This document shows positions 49,809-62,293 of a DNA stretch of 64,000 nt, piece after piece. The notes beneath the pieces were generated by a model. That model saw only the letters and a list, made by a program, of their open reading frames with translations, did not search any database and had not been told where the DNA came from. Source of the stretch: Rotaria macrura (taxonomy: Eukaryota > Rotifera > Eurotatoria > Philodinida > Philodinidae); NCBI GenBank assembly GCA_900239685.1, contig OENT01000227.1:1-64000 (forward strand). Direction: 5' to 3'. Both the position numbers and the translations under genes were made by a program. How positions within the stretch are numbered: the first letter of the stretch is position 1; each line of letters opens with the position of its first letter.

Positions 49809-52800
49809 ACATTATTCGATTGATTTTCCTTTGTTTTCTGTTTTCATTTATTATACACATATTACACTTTTTCTTTCATTTGTTCTACATGTTGCTTTTC
49901 TTTTTCGTGTTCGATATGAATGTACAGCATTAACGTCTTCATGTTTTCCCATTGTTCTTTTTTTTGTCGCACACGTACACACATACCCAAGATACTTGAG
50001 AAAGAAAGACGGACGTTTGCAAAAAAAACAACAAAGAAGCCCACTATCAAAATCACATGTGCATAAATGAATGAGCAAGATAGACGAGAGAAGGAGATAT
50101 GCATCGGAATAGAGCACATCTGCTCTCGAATATATCTTACAATCAAACGGGAATAACGAAATTCTATTGGTAAGTGTTTCAATTGAAAAAGTAAGATATC
50201 CGAAATAGAATCAGCGTTTGTTGAATTTCATTACCAAGCAATTATCCCTAACGGATCTATTTGAATAGTAATTAGGCGAATCTTTCAATCATTCGAAAAA
50301 TTGAACATTCATAGAAAGTTAAGCAAGAATTGTATTCGAGATACAATCAAGTTTCTACAATGGTTTATTTCATGTACCAGTGTAATATATTACTGTTATT
50401 CAATTATGTATTTGATAAATAATATAAATACATGTGCATTGGTATCAAGTATCTATTATCACTTCTACCAGTAGAACTAGAAACTAAGAAGAACACAGAA
50501 GCTTCGTATCGTTCAATGATTTCTATTATACTGGACATAATCAATCATTTCAATGTACTTTTTAATAATCATAAATCAAAATGTTCTTCATGCATAGTTG
50601 ACTATGCATCCATCTATCCTATGAAATAACTCGAGTTCATAATAATACTATCTTTAATATGGCGACAGATTTAAAATCAGATACAAAAACAATAGCTTCG
50701 GACAATCGAATAATCTACAATAGTTTTATAAAGCTGATTAATAATCATCTGCAATATAGAAAACACAAGTTTAACATTAGCTCTCCTACTCGAATTGTGA
50801 ATCTCATCATTCTCTTCATGCACCAACACATTCGCACTCGAATTTCAGTTAGAATTTATTACAACGCGATTCAAGTTGTCTCATCCCTCGGACCAAAATG
50901 TTTTGTACATTGTTTATGACATCTACAATTCATTGTTGTCATGATGACTAAATTTAACCCCTTTTAGTCCTGCACCGACGTGTATAATGACTAAAGCAAA
51001 AAGCGCTGAGAAAATCATACGTTGTTCAGCTCTCTCTCCCGCCTATCATTTCGCGGTGCAAGAATTTTTCAATTTCATCAAGAAACCAACGATAATACGG
51101 TGAAAATATGAAAACGTCTGACACAACTCGGTCAACTAGAGCTAGGACGTTTTTCAGTATTTTTAATCTTAGTGTAGTGTTATTTATTGATGATATTGAA
51201 AAGTTCTTTTTTCCAAAATGATCAGCGAAGAAAGTGCTGCAAAGTAAGATATGCGAAATGTTTTTCTGTGAACGTATCAAACGATACTACGAATATGTGA
51301 AAAAAACAAATTCCATAATTGTATTGTCCACAATCACCCTTTGGATTATGATTTATACTCATGAATTCACATTTACAACAGCGTTTCATTTGATATGAAA
51401 TTCATTTTAGTATCGGTTGATCTGTACCCCGCTGGAAAAAACATTTTAACAAACTCCTGTATTTTTCAAAAATTGAGTCTGAACTCAAAAAACCTTGATC
51501 GTTCTATTCGATAGAGTTTCTCATATTGTAAGTAGAATATGTCCGAAGAATTCTTCGATATCAACATTTAAAACTATTCATCACTCGTCGTAGTAAATGG
51601 AAATAAAAATGATGAATGATTTTTTTTGTCCATGGCGTTGTCACATGACTTACCATTAATCTATTCATGTTTGGTGTATTTCGCTGCTAAACTTTGATTT
51701 ATAATAGCTGACGATTGTTCATGTTTAATGACATAGAATCAATTTAACATGAATGTAAAACGTTTTCATGAACTTCTTCTAACAATGATTGAACAGAATC
51801 ATACATCATTGAGTATGTTTCGAAAGTAAAATTTATTTCTCGGATATTTAACTATTTGAAAGAATCGATATTGAATTTCTTACTGTGATGAAAAACACTT
51901 GAACAATGTTCTTTTATTTAAAATATCAGTAGAAGTGATATGATGATGATGATGATTTCAACAATGTTAAACATTTGATGAAACATTTCATCTGTAGAAA
52001 AGAATGATTGCAAGTATTTCATTGTACTCTAGAAGTGATTCGTTGAAAAAATTATCTATCTAGATGAAATCGACAATCATTGATTTTAACTTGTGTTGCC
52101 TACTGATACAAATAACCAAGGTAATTAAACGGACACGGTTAATGTCTATGATTTAACTAAGAATACAACACACCTACGAATATTGTAAACAATGTTATGA
52201 ATTGAATCATTGTAGAATCTAGTTTATAGTTTACAATCGATAAGTACGTACGTTGAAATATGATAATTGAAAAGGTTTCGTAGAATTTCAAACATTTGTC
52301 TAAAGAAGAAAAGTATTTCACGAATCTCTTTATAGCAACTATTCGAAATAATTTCCATGACGTTACACATATTGAGTTTCATCTTATTTTAATGTCTACT
52401 AATATGCGTAAACACGTATGATACGAAATAGTTCTTGATGATTACTTTCAACATAATGAAAATATTCGAGTTTCGATTGAGAAAAGTCAAATGAATGTAT
52501 TGAATAAGGTATACAAACAATGTTACCTTCTTGTAATGCTAATCATATTCTACTTTCTGTATAAGCGTGTCAACTAATCTATTTGAATATCCATAAAGAT
52601 AATATGTGGCAGTTATTCATACGTCAGAAGGTGTTTCCCCGAATAACAATCGATCTATTTGTGTGAAAAAACGAATGCAACCTTTAATCACTGTTATTTC
52701 TTCGAATGATTATCTTGGCAGTCATGTTCGAGAACTTTGTTCTTCTAATGGCTACAATCGAGATCAATGTCGTGCGACTATAAATCTAAAGCTTTATCTC

Positions 52801-53752
52801 TCATATCAATATCAATCGGTCTCGTCGAGATATCACTTTCCAGTATAGACATATCAGCAAATCAATGGTCTTGTTTTCAGGAAACTCATAAAGTATATCA
52901 CTTGATGATATTTATCAACAACAAGAGTATTGCTCGAAAACAATACTTAGATTTCAGTAGATGTATGTGATCTAAATAAACAAGATACGTAGGAGTAATA
53001 AAATCCCAGACTTGTTATTGACTAGTTGTTCAAATAGTATCAATGTTTTGTTGAATAATGGCACTTGTTAGAGATAGTCGTTGCTTCAATTATGTCTGCC
53101 GAAGGCATTGATTTTCTTGCAAACACTACAACTGGAAACCGAACGAAATAAAACATATTTTGGCTGATCAACAGTAGTTGTATCGTTATCAAGTTGTTTT
53201 CGTCACCGAAAAGATTAGAAGAAAACAACGCTAACTAATGATTCTTTCAAACAAACATTTATACATCAAGTCGGTTGAACATCATGATGAAAGAGAAAGT
53301 TGATTTTAAGATTAGATCCTCGTCGATACTTGTGACATTGCCTTTGAAAAGTTGAATACAAACAAGACCTATCGACGAGGGTAAATCAACACAACTACTC
53401 TAGAATGAAATACAATCCACAAGGAAAAATATATAAATTAAAAATTCCTAAATATTCTATACAGCTCAACTTCATAATGTAACTATCAAATACGTTGTAA
53501 GTTTTTCTCATGATACAACATTTGAATAATTCTTCTTGTTAACTCATTTCAAGTTCAAACAATAGAAATGTGCACATTCCAACGGCTAACTTTCGAATGC
53601 TTTATGATCTTCGACGTTAATTATAGATACGCATAAATGATGAGCAGAAGTACATGATCGGTAGAATATAGCATTCGGATAGTATTGTAATCTATATTTA
53701 TTTTGGCGCATCTCTTTTCTTCTTAAATCTGTAGAAATACTTTTTTATCAAT
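49809..53752. other. spacer after SCAF gene
   Basis: No supported gene. It contains the SCAF 3' flank, an ATG trinucleotide run near 51941-51957 and one bulged stem-loop (53318-53380). The short open frames have no recognisable domains. Confidence 0.6.
53318..53380. other. bulged stem-loop, possible small RNA hairpin
   Basis: CCTCGTCGATA (53318-53328) pairs exactly with TATCGACGAGG (53370-53380). The stem extends inward by CTTGT/ACAAG across a 3-nt bulge on the right arm, leaving a loop of about 28 nt. The size and shape are like a short pre-miRNA stem, but the outer flanks pair poorly. No family is recognised and it may be a chance inverted repeat. Confidence 0.3.
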
Positions 53753-55041
53753 ATGATGTCAATAATAATAATCGTGCTTATTTCTTCGTGTCATTGTGAA
53801 ACACCTTATCTTCTTCGATCATATCCTAGTGACTCAACTATTGCATCCTCAACATTTACTAGTGGCCCGTGCTTAGATTCTGTCGGTGTACTACCATTTC
53901 TTCAGGGTGCCGATGAAGCATCTCTATATCATACTGAATGTTCGCATAAAGCCGAAGAATCCATGCTTATTTGTAAATTAGGTCTCAAAGAAGCTCATCT
54001 GTCACTTGCTTTAGACAATTATCCGCTCGGTGAAATTAGTGTTGTTGTTCTATTCGTTCAAGAATTTCCAGAAAATCGAATAAGAAATCGTGTGCTTGAT
54101 CTGTGCTTTTTAAATCGTTTCTCTGGCACGTTTCGAGAGTTGGCCATATGTGGTTACCGATCAGACGCAGCAACATTGGGAAAGTACACACATCTTCACA
54201 TACTCGATGTACCTGCTTTGGCTGTAGCTGCACCAAAGATCGAAACATTACTTATTAGCGGTATTCGAAAGATTGAATTGCACATGAAACACGTCGAACA
54301 TGCTTTTTCTTCTTCATCTTAACAGGTGTCAATGTATGGCAAAGCATTGAACTACGTCAATTTAAATATCTAAAACATTTACTTATATTGCAAGCTCGTG
54401 AGTTAGACTCAACAAACTATTTCTTCTTCTATGTTAATCAATTTCATACAGATCTGCTCTTTTTCTTTTCGCTTGTTTTTTTTTGAATAGTTACGATTCA
54501 AATGAGTTTTTTTCATACTCCGTATTGTGCCGATTGTGAAGGTGCACATCCACGAGAAGCATTTTCATTTTACTATCTTATTCCATTGTCATCGCAATTG
54601 ACTTATTTTCTTTATGATAATCCCTATGAATTTAAACCATGCACACATGATTTACTTAAAAAACTAAAAGAAACAAGTTCAAGTATTTCAACATTTGTCA
54701 TAGCTTCCAAGTCATTCGCTGATGATGCGACTAATCCCATATGTAACACGTGTGCAAGTGGTCTGTGTCCTTTATTAGCCATATGTCTAGAGGGTGATGC
54801 AGACCAAAATCGTCGAAAAAAAGATGAACCATTTGAATGTTTATGTGTTGGAGAACTTGAAGCTGAAGATGAATATGTATCTTGTGATCCAATGACAATT
54901 CATCCGCCAATCTATTCAACAAGATGTAATCATATTCCATCAGCTCTCAATTACATAACCCTACCGATGATTGTATTAGCATCGTATATGTTACTTTCAA
55001 TTATTGTTTTTATCATTTCAACAATTTTTCTTCTCATGTAA
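53753..55041 (+). CDS. single-pass membrane protein, unknown function
   Basis: Exons 53753-54260, 54326-54397 and 54491-55041 join in frame to 376 aa. Residues 1-16 look like a signal peptide ending near CHC. The ectodomain is cysteine-rich and contains a leucine-rich, repeat-like stretch around residues 148-192 (HLHILDVPALAV, IETLLISG, LKHLLILQAL) and paired cysteines near 201-204 and 277-285. A hydrophobic helix at about 347-374 ends the protein, leaving almost no cytoplasmic tail. Type I or GPI-like surface attachment follows from this. The first donor must be inside LLISG (GTATTC); reading on gives a stop. No named family recognised. An AATAAA follows the stop near 55054. Confidence 0.75.
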
Positions 55042-55891
55042 AATAGACACAATAATAAATCGAAGGATTTGTTTTTCTTATTTATAGTTTTGTTTGTCTC
55101 GTTTGTTATTGATCGAAACTATTTAATCATCGTAGTTCAATATCATGTCAATCATCTGCTTGAGTGGTTTCTCTATCTGGTTTCCTGTTTTACTTGCTCT
55201 ATTATTAATTTGATTAGTTAGGAAGTAGCAATAACCAGATAGATTGTTACTTGCATGCCACTCAACATCTATATACTTTGATTATGACTTCCTTGTTTTG
55301 TTTGCCTCAAAGCACCGCCATGAATTTATTTGATTACTAAATTGATTACTGCTTTCAGTCATCTTATTTCAAAACAATGAAAAACAAAAAGAGAATTCAT
55401 TACAAACTATTTCTACTAGTGCCTTGAAGTGTTACTCCTTCCCTTTTTATCTTCTTCTCGTTTCCCTTTCTTCTTCTTACTCGTATGTTGTTCTATTCAA
55501 GTTTAGTCACAACTCGCGACAATCGTCTATTAGACTCGTTTAATCAGAACATACATCCGCAATATGTGAGAGAGGCCTAGTTATACGTCACATTCTTTCT
55601 CTCTGTCCCTCGCTTTGCCTGTCTTCTTAGCAGCATTGAAAGAGAATCCAAAAAGAAGAAGAGAAAGAGAAAGACAAAATGTATTTCTATTAGATGGCCG
55701 GGACCATCTTCTCGTCTCTAACATGTACTTCTCATCATCAACAGCATTGCGGTTAGATCCCTTAAGGGAATACTTCATAAAGTTAAAAAAGGAGAGATCG
55801 AGAGAAAGAAGAGAAAGAAGATGAACAAAAAAAAATTAGCCTTGCGAATAGAATCATATCATCTTGAACAAAATAACGGCTATTAAAAGAA
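55042..55891. other. spacer with purine-rich tracts
   Basis: Non-coding spacer with pyrimidine-rich (55436-55490) and purine-rich (55655-55680, 55788-55825) tracts. No gene supported. Confidence 0.55.
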
Positions 55892-56171
55892 ATGTTTGCC
55901 GTACCTGAAGTCGACGACGACATCGACGTTTCTCCTCCGGTAGAAACGACAAAGCCGATTACAGAGACCGAAACAAAAGCTGAATCTTCTCAATCATCAT
56001 TACTACCACAACAACCGCAGCCGCATCCGTCAGCTTCAATAGTTGAAAAAAATGAAAAGGCAATGCAAGTTCCTCCGCCAACATCTGTCGCTTATAAACA
56101 ACACCGTTCACGTCGAAGTCTCTTTTATCGAAATACGATTCACATATGTGATCAAATAGGCGATCGAATGT
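55892..56171 (+). CDS. orphan candidate first exon
   Basis: An ATG opens a 93-codon frame rich in Pro, Gln, Ser, Thr and Glu, ending in a basic patch (HRSRRS). It meets a good donor, GTAAGA, at 56172 in codon phase 2, so the frame looks like a spliced 5' exon rather than a complete gene. Composition resembles the low-complexity protein at 59693-62293 on the same strand. Its phase would fit that gene's third exon (61577) but not its second, so an alternative 5' end is possible but unproven. If read without splicing it stops just after the donor. No domain recognised. Confidence 0.4.
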
Positions 56172-56343
56172 AAGAAATGCTAAATTTTACTATTTTTCTT
56201 CTGAATTAATGATATTCGATTCTATAATAGATGCATGTACGGGTCAGTGCACATGCAAATAGATAAAGAATAAATATGGGTTCATAATAGATACAGTCAA
56301 AGGCGTCAACGACGTTTGCTTATATTTTTTCAAGCGAGAGTGA

Positions 56344-56367
56344 ATTAGTTAGTTAGTTAGTTAGTTA
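56344..56367. repeat. TTAG tetranucleotide repeat
   Basis: Five to six tandem TTAG units in non-coding DNA. Confidence 0.85.
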
Positions 56368-56451
56368 CAAGAAAAAGCCCTACTGTCACGAGAATACAGA
56401 CTCCATGTCACATAGTACATTATAAAGGACGAGGAAAATTTCTTCTATTTG

Positions 56452-56470
56452 ACACACACACACACACACA
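56452..56470. repeat. CA microsatellite
   Basis: Uninterrupted CA dinucleotide repeat of about nine units. Confidence 0.9.
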
Positions 56471-58803
56471 TTGTCATGAACCTCTTAAATATAAATATAT
56501 ATACATATATGTATATATCTGCGCATTTGTATTTATAATGGATCTGTTTTATTCATTTATGATTGAAACGGTAAATGTGTCGAGAGAAACTGCCATCGTT
56601 ACTTCTGGTAACATAATACGTACTTGTGGAGAAAATGTCTCCTTTTTCCTCTTCCTGTTCGCGCGTTGATGGATGACCGGAAACAGTTGCTGCTAGTCGT
56701 GTGACATTCGATAAATCTTGTGCTTCAATGATGTTGTAATCATGCATGCATACATACTCGTCGGTCTAACCTATGCATGTTACATGCAAAGATGAAAAGA
56801 TGAAAAGACATTGCTTAGAGACCCAAGAGAAAAAAAAGTTACTACAGGTACAATCTCTTGTGTGCATATATACATATAAATATATATGAATACATGCAAG
56901 AATGGGAAATAACGTCTGATTGCCCATCGTATATGCACATTCTAATGAATGATCCTTTTACTTTGTACCATCTGTTGCTAATAGTCAAATGGATGTGAAT
57001 TCAGCCTAGAGAACAAAATTTCTATATTGCAGAAGATTTAAGGTTAAAAGGCACAAACACGTTGTAAATGTAAGCACTTCTGGCAATCGAATATATTATG
57101 TACGTTGGTATGAACTACATACAATAGTGAGTGATTCGAATCACATAAACAGAAAAACAAATCACCAAATTATCTATTTGGAATGCAACAGAGACAGATT
57201 ACATCAGTATTATATGAGATGACCGTTTGTTAGTCTGTATAATCAGGCATTGTTTCCATTTTTCTCTCTCGCCTTACGATTTCTGTTTTGTTGTTATCAA
57301 GTTCATCGATGAAAACCATGCGTAATTCTTTGCATGGGTCATTGTTCTATTTATCCTCATGATTGAGACAAAGGAATTCATTGGCATCTATGAAGATATT
57401 CATGTGAAATATTTGTTCTTCGCGTTTTGTCTTCCACTCTAAGATGTTTACCAGGTTTATTGACAGGTAAGAACGAAAACAACATTGTAATCTCTCGATG
57501 ATACATTATCATCCCATGTGCGTGTGTGTGCCTATTTGAAAACAAAAGATTCCTTAATGCTACTTGATGGCCAACATAACTCGTAGTTTTGTCATTATCA
57601 ATAATCAATTTTTTATCATCGCCAAACGACAATAATACATCAAGAGAAAAAAAAAAGCTACACAAAGGAAAACATCATAAGGAAGTAGTTACATGCATAC
57701 AAGCATATTGAATTACAAGCATAGAACGAGAATGAAACGTTTTATTTTTAGTATTATTTTATGATCGATAAATAGCAAAAAGCAAAAAGCACTTTCATAC
57801 ATTTAATCATAAAATATTGTATAGTTTTTGCCTTCGGCATTATTGCTGTTAAGAAAGAATATTATGCACCTTCTCGCTCTTATTCTCTAGTCTATTAACA
57901 ATATATTATTCATAGGAAAAAAAATGAATACCATTTTGGCACGTTGTTCTTTTTTTATCGTGAATTCTCATCTTTCGTTTTCTCTATTTTTAATATTCTT
58001 CGACCTAGAACAATATCGACTTTCTATATTTCTCTAACCTATTAAAAAAGTAACCCCCCTCCGAAAAAAAATGGACCAAAATAATATAATATCGCTGACA
58101 TATTGTTGCAATGGCATTTGACAGCAGCTGCATAATAATTTACGAGAGCGATAAAACTAAAACGAAGTCGAAACTTGAATCGATTTGTGTTTTTTTCTTC
58201 ATATTCAACTTCGTACAATAATTCTTTGTGTATTCTTGTTTAGACTTTATTATTGATTTATGGATTCGAAATTCGAATTAAATCTGGCAGAATATGAAAT
58301 TCCTAAGAGATGCGTTTTTCATCGAGAAAATCATGTTCTTCTGTCTTTGATAGAATGATATATCTATCCGTCTATTCGTGTGACCTTGATCATCATTATA
58401 AGGAAGTCAACAACCTGATCTATGTCTGTGCACATATAGCCTTGGCATTCTATTAGACATGAAGTTGATAGACATAAGAATAAAAAAAGACATCATACGA
58501 TTATTCTAATTATCATTTTCCTACAACTGTATCATAAACAAATCATTTTTCTTTTTTAAAAACAATTAGATCTTGACTTTGCTATGTATAGACGAAAAAC
58601 AATTATTTAATATTTGACAACTAGTTAATCGTCTTATAAACGATACTGATCGCTATATACTTATTAATCTTCATTATCCTGTCAGACCTGATTCATGTAT
58701 TTTTTCTTTTTTACTTGGTATTCTCGCTTGTGTTCTATGCGTCTATATATAATAGACATATGTACAATAGCTTTACTGATCTTGCGATACAGTCTCCCTT
58801 GTT

Positions 58804-58827
58804 TCTCTCTCTCTCTCTCTCTCTCTC
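58804..58827. repeat. CT microsatellite
   Basis: Uninterrupted CT dinucleotide repeat of about twelve units. Confidence 0.9.
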
Positions 58828-59558
58828 GATTCTCATGTGTATGCTTGTTGTTTTTGTTGTTGTTTTCGATGATGTCTTATAAGTAGAGCTTGATAAAAAG
58901 CAGCTTGCGATCATTTTGATGCACCGTTGATGTTTTGTCTTGTTTATTGGCACTGATAATAAAAGAAAAGAAAAGACGAAGAAAACAGAACATCAGCCAG
59001 TTGTGCGAGAGATTTACATCGATGGATGTCTGAAGAATGCAAACAAGCAGGTAATACACAGTGCGAACATCAGGCGTTGATTTCATGCTGAGAAATCGTG
59101 CCAATCGACTAATGTCATTATTTGGAATAATTAAATACATGTCGCCAATAATATAAATAACTGAATGACACCTTGTCAAAGGTCACTTTTTTTGGTCGCG
59201 TAGGCAGATTAAACAAGCACAGTTCGCTCGCTGGCACACACACACACATACACTCTCTTCTTCTCTATTGTCACTCTCAGTGTGTGAATACTCGGTTCGA
59301 GAAGAGAAAAAACGTCAATGATGATGATGATGATCATCATTAATGCTTTTATCTCTTTTTATATCACACCGTTTATGTTTCGCACACGACAAGAAATAAA
59401 AGAAGCGAGAACATGAATGCAGTTCGAATATATATAAATAGTTTTTTTTAATTTTTTTCTTTTTCTTCCCCCTACCATAGACATACTTGCACGAACATAT
59501 AAAACGAGTCTGAAAAAAAAAGCCAAGCTATTGTGGAAGAACGCAAAACAGAGTGTGA

Positions 59559-59582
59559 CTGTGTGTGTGTGTGTGTGTGTGT
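59559..59582. repeat. GT microsatellite
   Basis: Uninterrupted GT repeat of about twelve units about 110 bp before the next start codon. An in-frame upstream ATG reads through it, but the encoded Cys-Val run argues that translation starts at 59693 instead. Confidence 0.85.
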
Positions 59583-59692
59583 TCGAATCAAAAGAGAGCA
59601 AAAAAATAGAACAAGAGAAGCAATCTTTTCTCGTTCGTCTTCATTACACCATCACTCATATTTATTTGTGCAATCTGTTTTACACGTGTGCC

Positions 59693-62293
59693 ATGTCGTC
59701 GAAAGCGAAAAGTGCGGTTACAGTACGAGATTCGAAAACTAAAAAACAAACGTCGAAAAAAAAGGATAAGACCGTGGCCAAGCAGACCAAAACAACTGAG
59801 TCGAATGTAGCATCGTCTTCGGTTTCTAATTCTAGTGCATCACACCAACAACATCATTCGGCTCCACCATCCCAAAATCAACAATCCAAAGCAGGTTTAC
59901 AATCTATTAATGAAAATGTCGAATATTTACCTACAACTGGTACAAACGAACAACAACAACAACAAACGAATTTAGTTAATATTCGTGTTCCACGTTCAAG
60001 TACAGTGCCCTATCCAGCCTACGCGACGTTTAGAAAAGGGGCTGGTAACAGTCTTCCTTCACATTATTACTACGCTGATTATGCGCCATTTATGCACGGA
60101 ACGATTTCATCGACAGAAGCAAATACATATTACAATACACGACAACCACTGTCAGCAATCAATACTAATTTTCAACCAATATCACCTCATCATCAGCAAT
60201 ACAGTCATCGACCTGTCGACGCTCTGAAGCCAACATTTTTAATCGTACCCAAAGAAGCTGAACAACAATTAACAGCTCAACTTTCATCATCAAATTCACC
60301 TGTACCAGTAGCAAATACAACAGCGAAGTCATCGTCTAAAACCATGCCGAAGAAAACTGAAACTAAAACAGTCCAGGAAAAAAAAACAACCATCACCGAA
60401 CAACCGTCATCTACTGTTCGAAGTGTTGAAATGCAAACTAATAGTGACTCACCCACGAGAACAACAACAACAGCAGCGGCAGCAGCAGGAGTAACAATTA
60501 TGGATAATAATACACATCAACATATTGGTGCTGTAGCTACACCTAATTCATCACCATATGTTCATTTTGTTAATGTGTCTTATCCAACACAATCACCACA
60601 GTTTTTTCAAGATGGTCCACCATCAATGTCTATCATGAATGATGATTTTATTCTTGTTAATGACTATTATCAACCATCAGCTAGTATTCGATCAATGCCA
60701 AATATTCCTTTAGCACAAGGTATGAATAGTAACATAATCCAATTGTTCATAGAGATGAACAAGAGAGAAAAACTAACATGTTCTGAATTCCACTAGAGCG
60801 GACATAGAAACAAGAACTCCTCCCATTGATTTTCTGTTTACTTGTATGTGATTATCCACTCAACTGACATTACATAATAGACAAGATAGTACATTCGTCA
60901 ATCATTAGCTGTATGTTCAGACGTATATGAGCTCTGTTTTTCTTCGAACAGCCGTCCCATAAACATTTTTCTTTTCAGTTGACCTAATCGTATTGGCAAG
61001 GAATTTTTCTATTTTCTCTCTCTTAATTTAGCCTCTCCATACCATCTGTATGGCTCATCTACTTTACAACAATCTCATCTTTCTCGACAAGTATATGACG
61101 AACAACAACAACAACAACAGGTGCCATTGAAAAATACAGAATCAACTGTTGTTCGTTCGGCTACAGTACCTCCAATGGCACCGAGCTCGAAAACTGCACG
61201 TATAGAAACAGGAGAAACCGATGAATCAAGTGTAGCATCACTTGATTTCGCCCAAACGGATCTAGTTGATATGCCTGGTTCGTGGCGCTATCGATCATTA
61301 CCTGATGGTCGATCCGTACCTGTAACAGTAGCACCAAAACGTTATCGTGCACCCATACCTCGAGCATTTTATGATGCTCAACAATATCCTAATGATTCAG
61401 AACAATTCGTACGTTCAGCAAGTTTTCGTCATCCTCAACAACAACAACAACAACGCCATCAGCTATTAGAAAAATCACGTACATTCGGTTCTATACCCAC
61501 GATACATAGGTAAATGACACGAACTACTTTTTTTGGCTTTGGTTAAAACAAAAATTGATCATATTTTATTTTTAAGTCGACCATTTGATTCGATTCGAAG
61601 TCAACAAACAGTGCGCATCGCTCCGTCAGTTCGTTTAAATGAGCGAGAAGTTTTGAAAATAGCTTCATTTTATCAAAGTATCGGCACTCTAGTCTATGTT
61701 GCACGTAGTGTTGCTACACTTTATACATCTGATTTTGACTCTATGGCTAATTTAAGAGATTGGAAAAAACTTTACACAGGTGTACCTATATGGCTTTTCA
61801 ATACGGGTATGAATCCTAAAAGGTAAGACAAAAGAAAATTCTTTATTCGCTAGCTTCACTGATTCTCTTTTTCATTGTGTCAAGAGCTCGTTCGATTCGT
61901 TTAATCATATCAGAACTTGGCTCAAGCTTCACACTTTGGGATGCATTGGTTAATGGTGCATCTGACGTCCGGCTACCGAAATCACGTCATATGACATTAA
62001 AATCGCTTGAAAAAGGTACAGTACTTGCATTGAAATTCGATGATACAAGTGCAACCGATGAATTTCATCAATATTTTGTTAAACTGTCATGTGATCCACG
62101 TAATGCGGATTTATTTGATGTATTTAATGCGAAACGACGTCAACCCGTGTTTATCTTACGTAAACGCAAAATAAAAAAATCAGCCATTTCAAAACCAACA
62201 GAATTCAATCATATTACTAAAGTTGATGAACATGATCGAGATTCATTATATACTTATTCGGTGCTTGTCGACGATGGAGCTCTTGTCGGCTAG
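59693..62293 (+). CDS. low-complexity protein with folded C-terminal region
   Basis: Exons 59693-60719, 61032-61509, 61577-61822 and 61885-62293 join in frame to 719 aa. Residues 1-500 are disordered: a Lys-rich start (KKKDK), then Ser/Gln/Thr/Pro-rich sequence with Gln and Ala runs. Residues about 505-650 look globular and conserved in style: VRLNEREVLKIASFYQSIG, VARSVATLYT, GVPIWLFNTG, RLIISELGSSFTLWDALVNG and LALKFDDTSATDEFHQYFV, with an alternating strand/helix pattern suggestive of a PH/EVH1-like fold. That fold call is a guess from pattern. There is no signal peptide or membrane helix, so the protein is probably cytoplasmic or nuclear. The start was chosen after the GT repeat. I cannot name the family. 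Confidence 0.75.

Larger units (their letters stand above)
56172..59692. other. microsatellite-rich spacer or long intron
   Basis: No exon could be supported. It carries simple repeats: TTAG units (56344-56367), CA (56452-56470), CT (58804-58827), an ATGATG run that folds back on ATCATCAT (59317-59341) and GT (59559-59582). It would be intronic if the 55892 exon belongs to the next gene. Confidence 0.55.

Noticed and set aside
49384..50070. 228-codon plus-strand frame
   Set aside because: It is an alternate frame over the last SCAF exons and their 3' flank; the splice-consistent SCAF frame explains the region.
54261..54325. Unspliced end of the 53753 gene after SSSS
   Set aside because: A 65-bp phase-1 intron joins LLISG to VNVWQ and opens the remaining frame, giving a protein with a C-terminal helix.
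56344..56367. TTAG repeat as telomeric sequence
   Set aside because: Only a short tetranucleotide array, not a known telomeric unit, among several other microsatellites.
59531..59692. N-terminal extension of the 59693 protein
   Set aside because: It would translate a GT microsatellite into a Cys-Val run; the later ATG in good context gives a sensible N-terminus.
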